DNA of 64,000 nucleotides from Nitratireductor mangrovi (GCF_007922615.2 NZ_CP042301.2:2542001-2606000), one strand, 5' to 3'. Positions 16,881 to 26,741 are shown, counted from the stretch's first letter. The notes: a model not told the origin generated them from the letters alone. Translations and numbers: made by a program.

Positions 16881-18173
16881 ATGGCACGCGCGCTCGGGCT
16901 CGATTTCGGCACGACCAACACGGTACTCGCATTGGCCGAGCCTTCCGGCGTGGCGACGCATTCGCTGCGGTTTCACTGCGGCGCCGGCGGCGCCGATTCC
17001 GTCCGCACCGCGCTCGCCTTCATGAAGGAGGGCCGCAGCACGCAAACGGTGCGCACCGAAGCCGGCCAGGCCGCGATCGACCTCTTCATCGATCATCCCG
17101 GCGACTGCCGCTTCCTGCAATCAATCAAGACCTTTGCCGCAAGCGCCGCCTTCAAGGCGACGACCATCTTTGCCCGCCGCCATTCCTTCAACGATCTGAT
17201 GGAGATCTTCCTGCGCCGGCTCCGCGCCTACGCCGGCGACGCGTGGCCGAAAGAGATTTCGCGGCTGGTCGTCGGCAGGCCGGTGCGTTTTGCCGGCGCC
17301 AGTCCCGACGAAGAACTTGCGCTGGAGCGCTATCGCGCCGCGCTCGACCGCTTCGGGTTCCCCGAGATCCATTATGTCCACGAGCCGGTCGCGGCGGCCT
17401 ACTGGTTCGCGCAGCAGCTTTCCGGCGACGCCACCGTGCTGGTCGCCGATTTCGGCGGCGGCACCACCGACTATTCGCTGATCCGCTTCGAATTCCACGC
17501 CGGCGTGCTGCGCGCCGTGCCGATCGGCCATTCCGGCGTCGGCATTGCCGGCGACCATTTCGACTACCGCCTGATCGACAATCTCGTCGCGCCCGAGATC
17601 GGCAAGGGCAGCCAGTTCCGCAGCTTCGACAAGCTGCTCGACCTGCCGGCGAGCTATTTCGCCAATTTCGGACGCTGGAACCAGCTGTCGATCTTCAAGA
17701 CCACACGCGAGTTCGCCGACCTGAAATCGCTGGTGTGCCAGGCGACGGAACCGGAAAAGCTGCAACTCTTCGTCGACCTGATCGAATATGACGAGGGCTA
17801 TCCACTCTACCAGGCAATCGCGGCGACCAAGATGGCGCTGTCGCAGGCACCGGAGGCGGAGTTCCATTTCGCGCCGCTCGGCAAGGCCGGCCGCAAGACC
17901 GTCAAGCGCTCCGATTTCGAAGACTGGATCGCCGACGACCTTGCCCGCATCGAGGATGCGCTCGACGAGGTGCTGACCACGACCGACACGCCGACGGGGG
18001 CGGTCGACAAGGTCTTCCTGACCGGCGGCAGCTCCTTCGTGCCGGCGGTGCGCGCCATCTTTGAACGCCGCTTCGACGCCTCGCGCATCGAAAGCGGCGG
18101 CGAACTGCTTTCCATCGCCCATGGGCTGGCACTGATCGGTGAAGCCGGCGAGGTCGCGCGCTGGGCCGCCTGA
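16881..18173 (+). CDS. Hsp70-family protein, YegD-like
   Basis: A 430-residue actin/Hsp70-fold ATPase. Phosphate 1 is GLDFGTTNTVLALA at the N terminus, phosphate 2 is VADFGGGTTDYSL near residue 192, and the adenosine motif is VFLTGGSSFVPAVRAIF near 385. It ends after the ATPase domain and so lacks the substrate-binding domain and lid of DnaK, as in E. coli YegD. It may be a chaperone-like or regulatory ATPase; clients unknown. The ATG at 16881 is favoured over one 24 bases earlier because GAAGGA precedes it at about 10 bases. Confidence 0.88.
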   Translation: MARALGLDFGTTNTVLALAEPSGVATHSLRFHCGAGGADSVRTALAFMKEGRSTQTVRTEAGQAAIDLFIDHPGDCRFLQSIKTFAASAAFKATTIFARRHSFNDLMEIFLRRLRAYAGDAWPKEISRLVVGRPVRFAGASPDEELALERYRAALDRFGFPEIHYVHEPVAAAYWFAQQLSGDATVLVADFGGGTTDYSLIRFEFHAGVLRAVPIGHSGVGIAGDHFDYRLIDNLVAPEIGKGSQFRSFDKLLDLPASYFANFGRWNQLSIFKTTREFADLKSLVCQATEPEKLQLFVDLIEYDEGYPLYQAIAATKMALSQAPEAEFHFAPLGKAGRKTVKRSDFEDWIADDLARIEDALDEVLTTTDTPTGAVDKVFLTGGSSFVPAVRAIFERRFDASRIESGGELLSIAHGLALIGEAGEVARWAA

Positions 18174-18297
18174 CAACGCCGGCCCGATCAACTCCGATTG
18201 ACCGAGCTGTCAGGATTTTTTGCTTGATCGCACCGCATGGACCGGCCATCACTCGCCGGCCGCGAAGTCGGCCAACAGGATCGTCCAGGAAACGCTC

Positions 18298-19671
18298 ATG
18301 GCGCGCGACACCACCGACAGCCGGCCCGTCGAAAGTCTGGACGAACTCGTCGCCTATCTCGCGGCAGGCTGCAAGCCGCGCGAAGACTGGCGCATCGGCA
18401 CCGAGCACGAGAAGTTCCCGTTCTACGTCGACGGCAACGGGCCCGTACCCTATGGCGGCGAACGCGGCATCAGGGCGTTGCTGGAAGGCATGCAGCGGGT
18501 GCTCGGCTGGGAGCCGATCATGGACGCCGGCAACATCATCGGCCTCGTCGAACCGACCGGCCGCGGCGCCATCTCGCTGGAGCCGGGCGGCCAGTTCGAG
18601 CTCTCCGGCGCGCCACTGGAGACGATCCACCAGACCTGCCGCGAGGGCAATGCGCACCTCGCCCAGTTGCGCGAGATCGCCGAGCCGCTCGGCATCCGCT
18701 TCCTCGGCCTCGGCGGCAGCCCGAAATGGACGCTCGCCGAAACGCCGAAGATGCCGAAGTCGCGCTACGACATCATGACCGCCTACATGCCCAAGGTCGG
18801 CACGCACGGGCTCGACATGATGTACCGGACCTGCACCATCCAGGTGAATCTCGATTTCGCCTCGGAAGCCGACATGCGCCGCAAGATGCAGGTGTCCCTG
18901 AAGCTGCAGCCGCTGGCGACCGCGCTTTTCGCCAATTCGCCCTTCACCGAGGGCCGGCCGAACGGGCTCAAGAGCTGGCGCGGCGAGATCTGGCGCGACA
19001 CCGACAACCAGCGTTCCGGCCTGCTCGACTTCTGCTTCTCGCCCGAATTCGGCTTTGCCGACTATGTCGAATGGGCGCTCGACGTGCCGATGTATTTCGT
19101 CATCCGCGACGGCCGCTATCACGACTGCACCCATGTCACCTTCCGCCAGTTCATGGAGGGCGCGCTGCGCAACTCGGTGCCCGACGGCGTGCCGACCATG
19201 GGCGACTGGGCCAACCATCTGTCGACGCTGTTTCCGGACGTTCGGCTGAAGCGCTTCCTGGAGATGCGCGGCGCCGACGGCGGCCCGTGGCGGCGCATCT
19301 GCGCGCTGCCGGCGTTCTGGGTCGGCCTGCTCTACGAAGACGAGGCGCTCGATGCCGCCGAGGCGCTGACACGCGACTGGAGTTTTGCCGACGTGCTCGC
19401 CATGCGCGACGCCGTGCCCGGCCAAGGCATCGACGCCGGCTTCCGCGGAGCGCCCCTGCGCGACCTGGCCCGCGAGGTGCTGGCGATCTCGCGCAAGGGG
19501 CTGAAGAACCGCAACCGCTGCAACCGCGACGGCTATGACGAGACCAGCTTCCTGTCGCCGCTCGACGAGGTGGTGGCGCGCGGTACGACCTCGGCCGACG
19601 AGATGACCAACGCCTTCCACACCCGCTGGGGCGGCTCGATCGAACCCGTGTTCCTGGAATACGCCTACTAG
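18298..19671 (+). CDS. gshA: Glutamate-cysteine ligase (plant/alphaproteobacterial type)
   Basis: A 457-residue ligase that makes gamma-glutamylcysteine, the first step of glutathione synthesis. It is the alphaproteobacterial/plant class rather than the E. coli class: IGTEHEKFPFYVDG near residues 36-49, ISLEPGGQFELSGAP near 95-109, MYRTCTIQVNLDF near 175-187 and NRNRCNRDGYDETSFL near the C terminus. The start at 18298 gives the family's usual length; the frame is open a little further upstream. It stands alone on the plus strand; no gshB is in the window. Confidence 0.95.
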   Translation: MARDTTDSRPVESLDELVAYLAAGCKPREDWRIGTEHEKFPFYVDGNGPVPYGGERGIRALLEGMQRVLGWEPIMDAGNIIGLVEPTGRGAISLEPGGQFELSGAPLETIHQTCREGNAHLAQLREIAEPLGIRFLGLGGSPKWTLAETPKMPKSRYDIMTAYMPKVGTHGLDMMYRTCTIQVNLDFASEADMRRKMQVSLKLQPLATALFANSPFTEGRPNGLKSWRGEIWRDTDNQRSGLLDFCFSPEFGFADYVEWALDVPMYFVIRDGRYHDCTHVTFRQFMEGALRNSVPDGVPTMGDWANHLSTLFPDVRLKRFLEMRGADGGPWRRICALPAFWVGLLYEDEALDAAEALTRDWSFADVLAMRDAVPGQGIDAGFRGAPLRDLAREVLAISRKGLKNRNRCNRDGYDETSFLSPLDEVVARGTTSADEMTNAFHTRWGGSIEPVFLEYAY

Positions 19672-19751
19672 GGCAGCGCCCCTTTTTCGTTCCCGACCGG
19701 TTGCATTTGGTCTAGGCTCTGCGCGCACGAGGAAGCCCGGGAGAGATAACC

Positions 19752-20690
19752 ATGCTGCCGCTCTACGACATGCTGGCCAACGCCCAGAACGGGCACGCCA
19801 TGGAGACGCTGGCGCGCCAGTTCAACCTCTCGCAACAGCAGACGCAGGCCGCGGTCGAGGCGCTGCTGCCGGCCTTCAGCCAGGGGCTGAAGCGCAACGC
19901 CGCCGATCCCTATGGTGTCGGCGCGTTCATCTCGGCGCTGGCGACCGGCCAGCACGCCCGCTATTTCGAGGATGCGACCAGCGCCATGTCGCCTCAGGGC
20001 GTCGCCGAGGGCAACGGCATTCTGGGCCATCTGTTCGGCTCCAAGGAACTGTCGCGGGCCGTTGCCGGACAGGCCGCGCAGGCGACCGGCATCGGACAGG
20101 AAATCATGAAGCAGATGCTGCCGGTGATCGCGGCGATGGTGATGGGTGGCCTGTTCAAGCAGTCGACCGGGCAGATGGCGCAGGGCGGCCACTCGGTGCA
20201 GCCCAATTTCGGCGCCGCCGGCTTCGGCGGTCAGGGCAACCCGCTCGGCGAGATCATCGAGCAGATGATGCGCCAGGGCGGCGGCATGGGCGCGCCGCAA
20301 TCGCGGTCGCCGCAGCCGCAGGCGGCACCCGATCCCATGGACAATCCTTTCGGCAAGATCCTGCAGGACATGTTCGGCGGCGCCATGCAGCAGCAGCCGA
20401 GGCAGACGCCACAGCCGCGCCGTGCGCCGCAGCAGCAAAGTCCCTATGGCGACAACCCGCTCGGTCGCATCTTCGAGGAAATGATGCGCGGCGCCCAACC
20501 GGGCGCGCAGCCGCGCGAGCCGCAACCCGAGCCGCGCGCGCGGACCAATCCCAGCGGCCGGCAGCGCACGCCCTATGACGATCTCTTCGGCGACATGTTC
20601 GAGACCGGGCGCAAGACGCGAGACGACTATCAGAAGAACATGGAATCGGTGTTCGACCAGTTTCTGAAGGGCATGGACCGCCACCGCTGA
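19752..20690 (+). CDS. DUF937 protein with repeated NP(L/F)G motifs
   Basis: A 312-residue protein. The first ~140 residues are a DUF937 domain (LNLSQQQTQAAVEALLPAFS-type start, then GILGHLFGSKELSRAVAGQA), a helical domain of unknown function. The C-terminal half is Gln/Pro/Arg-rich and holds a repeated element: GNPLGEIIEQMM near 161, DNPFGKILQDMF near 197, DNPLGRIFEEMM near 234 and a decayed YDDLFGDMF near 276, each separated by disordered linkers. Such short amphipathic repeats could be linear binding motifs or assembly elements. It ends just before a strong hairpin that serves the opposite strand. Function unknown. Confidence 0.82.
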   Translation: MLPLYDMLANAQNGHAMETLARQFNLSQQQTQAAVEALLPAFSQGLKRNAADPYGVGAFISALATGQHARYFEDATSAMSPQGVAEGNGILGHLFGSKELSRAVAGQAAQATGIGQEIMKQMLPVIAAMVMGGLFKQSTGQMAQGGHSVQPNFGAAGFGGQGNPLGEIIEQMMRQGGGMGAPQSRSPQPQAAPDPMDNPFGKILQDMFGGAMQQQPRQTPQPRRAPQQQSPYGDNPLGRIFEEMMRGAQPGAQPREPQPEPRARTNPSGRQRTPYDDLFGDMFETGRKTRDDYQKNMESVFDQFLKGMDRHR

Positions 20691-20693
20691 ACC

Positions 20694-20727
20694 AAAAAAG
20701 CCCGGCCTTCGTGGGGAGAAGGCCGGG
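20694..20727 (-). terminator. Intrinsic terminator of the DUF1127 gene
   Basis: A perfect 10-bp stem (CCCGGCCTTC at 20701-20710 with GAAGGCCGGG at 20718-20727, 7-base loop). On the minus strand it is followed by six U (A run at 20694-20699), so it ends transcripts coming from the DUF1127 gene. It lies 10 bases after the DUF937 stop and may also stop plus-strand transcripts, though there is no U run on that side. Confidence 0.85.
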
Positions 20728-20810
20728 CAGTCGGCAGGCGCTAGCCGGGGGGATAGCCGGCGGGAGTATCGGGCCTGCGGAAGGCGGACGTCCGCGAAGG
20801 ACGGCGCAAT

Positions 20811-21113
20811 TCAGTTCGCGCGGCGGGCCGCATCCTCGATCTCGCGCGAACGGGACGCGCTGACCAGGCCCAGATAGGCGGTCGGGTCGACGCCGAGCGG
20901 CGTCTGCGCGGCCGCGTGGAGGTCGCCGCGCACCAGCCCGATGTCGGCCAGCTGGGCGTCCGTCATCTCTGCGAGACGGATGACCTCACGCTGATTTTTC
21001 CAGGCACGCCAGAGCTGTACGATGCGCTCCGCCACCACGCGCAGAACGCGCGCCACGATCCGCGGACGCACATGGCCGGCAAGCGGGATCGGGTCGTGGT
21101 GAAGAGCGGTCAT
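20811..21113 (-). CDS. DUF1127 domain protein (100 aa)
   Basis: A 100-residue protein with a central DUF1127 motif (WRAWKNQREVIRLAEMTDAQ, LADIGLVRGDL near residues 35-66), an Arg-rich helical segment found in many alphaproteobacterial small proteins. Family members in Agrobacterium and Rhodobacter are linked to phosphate control, stress and RNA turnover. The ATG at 21113 has an AGGAG plus AAGGAA upstream. It is divergent from a LysR gene across 174 bases, which suggests that the LysR protein regulates it. Confidence 0.85.
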   Translation of the reverse strand: MTALHHDPIPLAGHVRPRIVARVLRVVAERIVQLWRAWKNQREVIRLAEMTDAQLADIGLVRGDLHAAAQTPLGVDPTAYLGLVSASRSREIEDAARRAN

Positions 21114-21287
21114 TTCCTTACTCCTGGGTTTTGAACACGCGCATTGCTTCGGCAACGGGTTAGAAACCCGGCCGCGAGCCTTGATGCGCGCCATTCAAGT
21201 GGACGCGCATTTTCTCGCATGGGCGAATTGATAAGTCGAACGAATGTTTTTAATCTTTAGCATCAAAACGAATGATGGATATGCTCC

Positions 21288-22241
21288 ATGGCCGCGCCGC
21301 TCGATCTCGACCAGCTCCAGACCTTCATCGCGATCGCCGATACCGGCAGCTTCACGCGCGCCGCCGAGGAGGTTCACCGCACCCAGTCGGCGGTGTCGAT
21401 GCAGATGCGGCGGCTGGAAGAGCGGATCGGAAAGCAGCTCTTCGAGAAGGACGGCCGCGTCAACCGGCTGTCGGAAGACGGCGAGCGGCTTCTGGCCTAT
21501 GCGCGCCGCATGCTGCGGCTGAACCGAGAGACGATCGCCGCCTTCGACGACCGGCGGCTCGAGGGCCATGTGCGCATCGGCACGCCCGACGACTACGCCG
21601 ACCGTTTCCTGCCCGAAATCATGGCGCGGTTCGCCCGCTCCAACCCGCGCGTCGAGCTTTCCGTCATCTGCGAGCCGACCGTCAACCTGGTCGAGCAGAT
21701 CCGGCGCGGCACGCTCGATCTGGCGCTGGTGACCCATGACGACGAGAAGGGCCAGTCGGAGGTGGTGCGCCACGAGCCGCTGTTGTGGGTCGCATCCTCC
21801 AACCATGCCGTGCACGAGGAGGAAGTGCTGCCGCTCGCCGTCGGCCGGCCGACCTGCGTGTGGCGGAGGGCCGCGATCGACATGCTCGACCAGATGGAGC
21901 GAGACTATCGCGTGCTGTTCACCAGCTGGTCGGCCACCGTCATCATCGCCTCGGTGATTTCGGGGCTTGCCGTCTCGGTGCTGCCCGAATGCGCGCTGCG
22001 CCCTGGCATGCGGGTGCTCGGCGAAAGTGACGGCTTCGGCACACTGCCGGACTGCCGCATCGGCCTGATGCGCGGCCACACGGGACAGCCGGCGATCGTC
22101 GAGGCGCTGGCCCGGCATGTGTCGGAAAGCCTCGACAACATAACGCTGCCCGCGAGCGAGGAGGCCGGCATGTTCGACTTTGCCGCCATGATGGCGATGC
22201 GCCCGCGCCGCCACCGGCCCAACATGATGCCCGGCTGGTAG
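21288..22241 (+). CDS. LysR-family transcriptional regulator, divergent from DUF1127 gene
   Basis: A 317-residue LysR regulator. The winged helix is at residues 6-65 (LDQLQTFIAIADTGSFTRAA, SAVSMQMRRLEERIGKQLFE); the effector domain begins near residue 90 (GHVRIGTPDDYADRFLPEIM). The C-terminal end is Met/Arg-rich. The N-terminal type recalls LrhA-like regulators that control motility and stress in other bacteria; that is a similarity from memory. The target is probably the divergent DUF1127 gene. Confidence 0.9.
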   Translation: MAAPLDLDQLQTFIAIADTGSFTRAAEEVHRTQSAVSMQMRRLEERIGKQLFEKDGRVNRLSEDGERLLAYARRMLRLNRETIAAFDDRRLEGHVRIGTPDDYADRFLPEIMARFARSNPRVELSVICEPTVNLVEQIRRGTLDLALVTHDDEKGQSEVVRHEPLLWVASSNHAVHEEEVLPLAVGRPTCVWRRAAIDMLDQMERDYRVLFTSWSATVIIASVISGLAVSVLPECALRPGMRVLGESDGFGTLPDCRIGLMRGHTGQPAIVEALARHVSESLDNITLPASEEAGMFDFAAMMAMRPRRHRPNMMPGW

Positions 22242-22263
22242 ACGACGCGATCGCGTGTGGCGA

Positions 22264-23682
22264 TCAGTCGCCGCGCGCGAACAGCCTGTCGGCCATCACG
22301 CCGACCTTCTTCTCGACCACCTCGCAGGCATCGAGGATCATGTCCTCGCGGAAGCGGCGGCCGACGATCTGGACGCCGACAGGCAGTCCGTCGTGGAAGC
22401 CGGCCGAGATGTGGCCGGCAGGCAGGCCCATGAAGTTCATGGCGAAGGAGTAATGCGCCTTGCCGAGCACGTCGCGCACGCCCTCGACTCCCTCGGCATC
22501 GCGGTTCCAGCCATAGACCGGGGCCAGCAGGAACGGCGTCAGCACCAGCGGATAATCTTCCATGAACAGGGTCCAGCTGCGCACATAGTGGGCGCGCTGC
22601 GCGATGGCCTGGAGGAGTTCCTTGCCTGCAAGCGGCGCAAACAGCGTGAAATAATCCTGGAAAATCTGCTTGATGGTGTCGGAGCCATACTTCTCGATGT
22701 CCGCCCCCATCAGCTCGGTGACCTCGCCCATCAGGGCGCGGTAGCCGAGTTCGCCGCATTCGCGCACCAGCGGCGGCTCGATCTCGACGATCTCGTAGCC
22801 TGCATCGGCAAGACAGTCGGCGGCGGTGGTGATCGCCTGCTCGACGGCGGGGTGCAGGTCGAACTCGAAGCTGTCGCGGGTGACGGCGACGCGCAGCGGG
22901 CCCTCATGCGCCGGCCCGGCAAAGGGCATCGGCACCATCCAGGGATCGTTCGGATCGTAGGCGATGGCGGCCTGTAGCCCGGCCCGCACATCGCGGACCT
23001 CGCGCGCGATGATGCCCTGGACGGACATCATCTGGGCAAGCAGCCCGCGCTCGGCCTTGGCCGAGGGATTGTAAGCGGGCACCCGGCCGAGCCCGGGTTT
23101 CACCGTCGCCGCTCCCGTCGCCGCGCAGGGGAAGCGGAGCGAGCCGCCGATGTCGTTGCCATGCGCGAGCGCACCCATGCCGGACATCACCGCCGCCGCC
23201 GCGCCGCCGGACGAGCCGCCGGGCGACGCCTCGTCGTCCCACGGGTTGAGGGTACGGCCGTGCAGTTCGTTGTCGGTCGTGGCGCGGAAGGAGAACTCAG
23301 GCGTGTTGGTGCGGCCGATGATCACCGCACCCGCATTCTTCAGATTGCGAACGATCGGCGCGTCGTCGGGCGCCACGACCTCCCTGAAGGCGGCAACGCC
23401 GTTGGGGGTCGCCCTGCCCTTCTGATCGACATTTTCCTTGATCGTCACCGGTACGCCATGCAGCGGCCCGACCGGCCCGCTCTCGGCGAACCTGACGTCG
23501 AGCCGGCGTGCCTCCTCGATCGCGGCATCGCCAAGATCGTCGACGACGGCGTTGATGCGGCCGTTGCGGGCACGCATGCGCTCCACGCTGGCACCGACGG
23601 CGGCCTCGGCCGATATCTTCCTGGCCCGGACAGCCTCGGCAAGGTCGCAGGCACTCAATTGCCAGATCGCGCGTTCACTCAT
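22264..23682 (-). CDS. Amidase (amidase signature family)
   Basis: A 472-residue enzyme of the amidase signature family. The Ser-cisSer-Lys triad can be placed at Lys82 (VTIKENVD), Ser157 (SPGGSSGG) and nucleophile Ser181 ([12 protein letters not shown]); the 24-residue spacing between the two serines equals that in known family members. Substrates in the family range from amides to carbamates and aryl-acylamides, and cannot be decided here. It lacks the GatB/GatC neighbours and the GatA C terminus, so it is not the glutamyl-tRNA amidotransferase. It converges with the LysR gene and is divergent from xseA. Confidence 0.9.
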   Translation of the reverse strand: MSERAIWQLSACDLAEAVRARKISAEAAVGASVERMRARNGRINAVVDDLGDAAIEEARRLDVRFAESGPVGPLHGVPVTIKENVDQKGRATPNGVAAFREVVAPDDAPIVRNLKNAGAVIIGRTNTPEFSFRATTDNELHGRTLNPWDDEASPGGSSGGAAAAVMSGMGALAHGNDIGGSLRFPCAATGAATVKPGLGRVPAYNPSAKAERGLLAQMMSVQGIIAREVRDVRAGLQAAIAYDPNDPWMVPMPFAGPAHEGPLRVAVTRDSFEFDLHPAVEQAITTAADCLADAGYEIVEIEPPLVRECGELGYRALMGEVTELMGADIEKYGSDTIKQIFQDYFTLFAPLAGKELLQAIAQRAHYVRSWTLFMEDYPLVLTPFLLAPVYGWNRDAEGVEGVRDVLGKAHYSFAMNFMGLPAGHISAGFHDGLPVGVQIVGRRFREDMILDACEVVEKKVGVMADRLFARGD

Positions 23683-23846
23683 GTTTCCCCGCTGGTCGGT
23701 CGCTGCCGCGAATGCGGCTCCGTTTCGCTGCTGTTTGGGTAGCCGGTAAGGACAGCACCGGCAAGCGGCAGCAGCATGGCGGGACTGAGCCAGCGCAAAC
23801 TCCAGCGGGGCTTGACTTGCGGCGGCCCGCTTTCCCGAATGGGCGG

Positions 23847-25400
23847 ATGAACGATTCTCCCACCAATGCGGCGGAATTCACCGTCTCGGAAATCTCCGGC
23901 GCGCTGAAGCGCACGGTCGAGGACGCGTTTGGCAATGTGCGCGTGCGCGGCGAGATTTCCGGCTATCGCGGCCCGCATTCCTCCGGCCACGCCTATTTCG
24001 CGCTGAAGGACGAGCGCGCGCGGCTCGAGGCGGTGATCTGGCGCGGCACCTTCGCCAGACTGAAGATTCGCCCCGAGGAAGGCATGGAGGTGATCGCGCA
24101 GGGGCGGCTCACCACCTATCCCGGCTCGTCGAAGTACCAGATCGTCATCGACAGCCTGGAGCCGGCCGGCGCCGGCGCGCTGATGGCGCTGCTGGAAGAA
24201 CGCCGCCGCAAGCTGGCGGCCGAAGGCCTTTTCGACGACCAGCGCAAGAAAAGGCTGCCCTACCTGCCGCGCGTCATCGGCGTCGTCACCTCGCCGACCG
24301 GCGCCGTCATCCGCGATATCCTGCACCGCATCGCCGACCGCTATCCGCTGCACGTGATCGTGTGGCCGGTGCGCGTCCAGGGCGAGACCACCGGCGCCGA
24401 AGTCGCCAGCGCGGTTGCCGGCTTCAACGCCCTGCCGCCGGACGGGGCGATCGCCCGGCCGGATCTCATCATCGTGGCGCGCGGCGGCGGCAGCCTCGAG
24501 GACCTCTGGGGCTTCAACGACGAGGACGCGGTGCGCGCGGTCGCCGCATCCGACATTCCGGTGATTTCGGCCGTCGGCCACGAAACCGACTGGACCCTGA
24601 TCGACCATGCCGCCGACACGCGCGCGCCGACCCCGACCGGGGCGGCCGAACTCGCGGTCCCGGTGCGGGCCGAACTCGAGGCGACGCTGGCCAGCCTCTC
24701 GGCGCGGCTTTCCGGCGCGGTGTCACGCAATGGCGAACGCAAGCGCCAGGCGCTGCGGGCGGCGGCACGCGCCCTGCCCTCAGTCGACCAGCTGCTCGGC
24801 CTGCCCCGCCGCCGCTTCGACGAGGCGGCAAGCCGGCTGTCGCGCGGGCTCAGCGTCAATGTGGAGAACAAGAAGCTGCGGCTTGGCGGCCTGCGGCTTG
24901 CGCCGGCGACGCTTGAACGGCGCCTCGGAGAGGCGCGGCGCCACGTTTCGCGCGCCGCAACCCGGCTGCCGGCCGCGCATCAGAACGTGCTGCGCGATCA
25001 CCGCGCACGGCTGGCGGCCCCGGTGGCGCGGCTGCGGCCGGAACCGCTTGCCGCGCGGCTCGGCGGCGCGCGCGACATGCTCGCCAATGCCGGCCGCCGC
25101 GCCGACCGCGCCATCGCCGCCTCCGGCGAAGGACGGCGGCGGACGCTGGCGCAGGCGACAAGGCTTCTTGAGACGATCTCCTACAAATCGGTGCTGGCGC
25201 GCGGCTTCGCGCTGGTCACCGATGCCAAGGGGCTGCCGGTCAAGCGCGCCGCCGATCTTGGCGCCGGAGACCAGGTCGCGCTGCAGTTTGCCGATGCGGC
25301 CGCCAATGCCGTGATCGTCGGCGGCGACGGGGCGGCCGAGCGCAAGCCGCGCAAGGTGGCCGAGAAGCCCGTGCCGGCCGGCCAGGGCTCGCTTTTCTAG
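23847..25400 (+). CDS. xseA: Exodeoxyribonuclease VII large subunit
   Basis: A 517-residue nuclease subunit that degrades single-stranded DNA. The N-terminal OB fold covers residues 10-105 ([35 protein letters not shown]), followed by the catalytic domain with [16 protein letters not shown] at 143-158, [14 protein letters not shown] at 211-224 and [20 protein letters not shown] at 244-263. The long helical region after residue 275 is Arg/Ala-rich, as usual for the C-terminal helical part. The ATG at 23847 begins the OB domain; upstream codons of the open frame are not conserved-looking. The small subunit xseB is not adjacent. Confidence 0.96.
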   Translation: MNDSPTNAAEFTVSEISGALKRTVEDAFGNVRVRGEISGYRGPHSSGHAYFALKDERARLEAVIWRGTFARLKIRPEEGMEVIAQGRLTTYPGSSKYQIVIDSLEPAGAGALMALLEERRRKLAAEGLFDDQRKKRLPYLPRVIGVVTSPTGAVIRDILHRIADRYPLHVIVWPVRVQGETTGAEVASAVAGFNALPPDGAIARPDLIIVARGGGSLEDLWGFNDEDAVRAVAASDIPVISAVGHETDWTLIDHAADTRAPTPTGAAELAVPVRAELEATLASLSARLSGAVSRNGERKRQALRAAARALPSVDQLLGLPRRRFDEAASRLSRGLSVNVENKKLRLGGLRLAPATLERRLGEARRHVSRAATRLPAAHQNVLRDHRARLAAPVARLRPEPLAARLGGARDMLANAGRRADRAIAASGEGRRRTLAQATRLLETISYKSVLARGFALVTDAKGLPVKRAADLGAGDQVALQFADAAANAVIVGGDGAAERKPRKVAEKPVPAGQGSLF

Positions 25401-25585
25401 CGGTTATCTACAGGCCTTGAATTACGCGAAACGGTGTGGCTGGGCGGCCTTGGCGCCGCCGATTTCCGGCCTCTGCGAGCCCTGCAAAAATTGCATTCGA
25501 CCTATGCGGTTTCAGCGCTTCTTTGCGACAGGCGCATGACTATCTACCCGCTGTCGAACAACAACATCGAATGTGAGCAAAAGCC

Positions 25586-25726
25586 GTGAGCATCATCCGC
25601 AACTACCGCAACTGGCGACGCTATCGTCACGCCGTCGGCGAGTTGAGCCGCCTGTCGGACCGCGAGCTCGACGATATCGGCATCACCCGCGCCGAGATCC
25701 CGCTCGTCGCGCGCAAGACGGTCTGA
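25586..25726 (+). CDS. DUF1127 small protein (46 aa)
   Basis: A 46-residue DUF1127 protein starting with GTG at 25586: it contains RNYRNWRRYRHAVGELSRLS and DRELDDIGITRAEIPLVAR, the complete short DUF1127 core. Unlike the longer copy at 20.8 kb it has almost nothing else. Such 45-50 residue forms are common in rhizobia and have been tied to RNA turnover and phosphate-responsive phenotypes. A strong terminator lies about 100 bases downstream, so it is monocistronic. Confidence 0.85.
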   Translation: MSIIRNYRNWRRYRHAVGELSRLSDRELDDIGITRAEIPLVARKTV

Positions 25727-25822
25727 CCGTCCAACAGTTTCCGGCGGGTTGGTTCCTCCCGTTCCCGCCGGCCAGGATGGCAGGTCATCCTCCTCCCTGA
25801 ACGACCCGCCATCCGAAATGTG

Positions 25823-25857
25823 AAGGCCCGCCGGTTTCCTCCCCCGGCGGGCCTTTT
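25823..25857 (+). terminator. Intrinsic terminator after the small DUF1127 gene
   Basis: A perfect 12-bp stem (AAGGCCCGCCGG at 25823-25834 with CCGGCGGGCCTT at 25844-25855) around a 9-base loop, ending in a run of four T. It also separates the small gene from the tRNA-His gene on the other strand. Confidence 0.9.
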
Positions 25858-25940
25858 GCGTTTGGCATGCCGGAGCAACACGAAGGTTGCCGCAAGGCCG
25901 AGGCGGCGCGGGGTTTCGAAAGGAAGGGAAAAGCTGGAAA

Positions 25941-26017
25941 TGGTACGGTTGGCTGGGCTCGAACCAGCGACCCCCAGATCCACAATCTGGTGCTCTAACC
26001 AACTGAGCTACAACCGC
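25941..26017 (-). tRNA. tRNA-His (anticodon GTG)
   Basis: A 77-base tRNA including an encoded CCA. The anticodon stem-loop CCAGA-TTGTGGA-TCTGG gives anticodon GTG. The D arm (AGCTCAGTTGGTTAGAGC) and T arm (GGTTCGAGCC) are standard. The acceptor stem pairs GCGGTTG with CAACCGT (a G-U at the first pair). The base before position 1 is T, so there is no encoded G-1, and the discriminator is A73 instead of the usual C73. This is the known alphaproteobacterial form of tRNA-His. Confidence 0.97.
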
Positions 26018-26209
26018 ACTGGCCTCGTTGCGAGACGAGTGTGCAAATACGTTCAAACAGCCGCGAATGCAAGGCCGGAACACGCCCGGCGCGGAAAGGA
26101 AAAGGCCGGCGCCAGCCGGCCTTCCAATGAACGGCCGCGGCGATTGCCAGGGCCGTTCGCGGGGTTGCGGAGGGAGGAGGAAACCGCTTCCCCGATGAGA
26201 TGCGGCCGA

Positions 26210-26662
26210 TCAGGCGACCTTGAGGTCCTGCATCGCCTTGTCGAAGGCGGTCTTGACCGGCTTGGAAACGTCCTCGACGGCCTTGGACGACACCGCCTGG
26301 ATTTCCTTGGCCTGGTCGACGGCCATGTCGACATTCTTGCGGACGAACGAGGTCTGCAGCTCGATCACTTCCGACAGGCTCTTGGCGCCAACCAGCGCCT
26401 CGAGGTGGCTGAAGCCGGCCTCGGCGTTGGCGCGCATGGCGGCGATGGTCTTGAGCGACACTTCGTCGCCGGCCTTCTTGATGGTCTCGAAGCTGGTCTC
26501 AAGCGTCTTCTGGGCTTCCTCGGCGCCGGCCTTGAACTTGGCATAGGCTTCCTTGGACTGCTCCAGGCCCTTCTCGGCGAGGCTGCGGAACTGGTCCGTC
26601 GCCTGGCTCGGGTCAAAGGTCGGGAATTCGATGGTTTCTGCGGATTTCGCGGCTTTGCTCAT
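26210..26662 (-). CDS. phaP: Phasin family protein
   Basis: A 150-residue, Lys/Ala/Glu-rich, almost wholly helical protein without Cys, Trp or a signal peptide. The segments FRSLAEKGLEQSKEAYAKFK and FVRKNVDMAVDQAKEIQAVS are typical of phasins, which coat polyhydroxyalkanoate granules and limit their size. The start at 26662 follows a GAGGAAACC ribosome site. Two TGCATTGCA repeats lie about 80-110 bases upstream and may bind the PHA-responsive repressor PhaR. The acetoacetyl-CoA synthetase at 34-36 kb is another PHB-cycle gene in the window. Confidence 0.9.
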   Translation of the reverse strand: MSKAAKSAETIEFPTFDPSQATDQFRSLAEKGLEQSKEAYAKFKAGAEEAQKTLETSFETIKKAGDEVSLKTIAAMRANAEAGFSHLEALVGAKSLSEVIELQTSFVRKNVDMAVDQAKEIQAVSSKAVEDVSKPVKTAFDKAMQDLKVA

Positions 26663-26741
26663 GTTGGTTTCCTCGCTGATTGGGGCTTCGCGCGGCCTCG
26701 CCGGGCCGCAGCGTCAGGACTCTACATAGCGCATATTATTG

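Noticed and set aside
17902..19728. A 608-codon open frame on the minus strand opposite gshA
   Set aside because: It is the antisense shadow of gshA in high-GC sequence: Arg/Gly/Ala/His-rich, no family features, and it overlaps a clearly identified enzyme over its full length.
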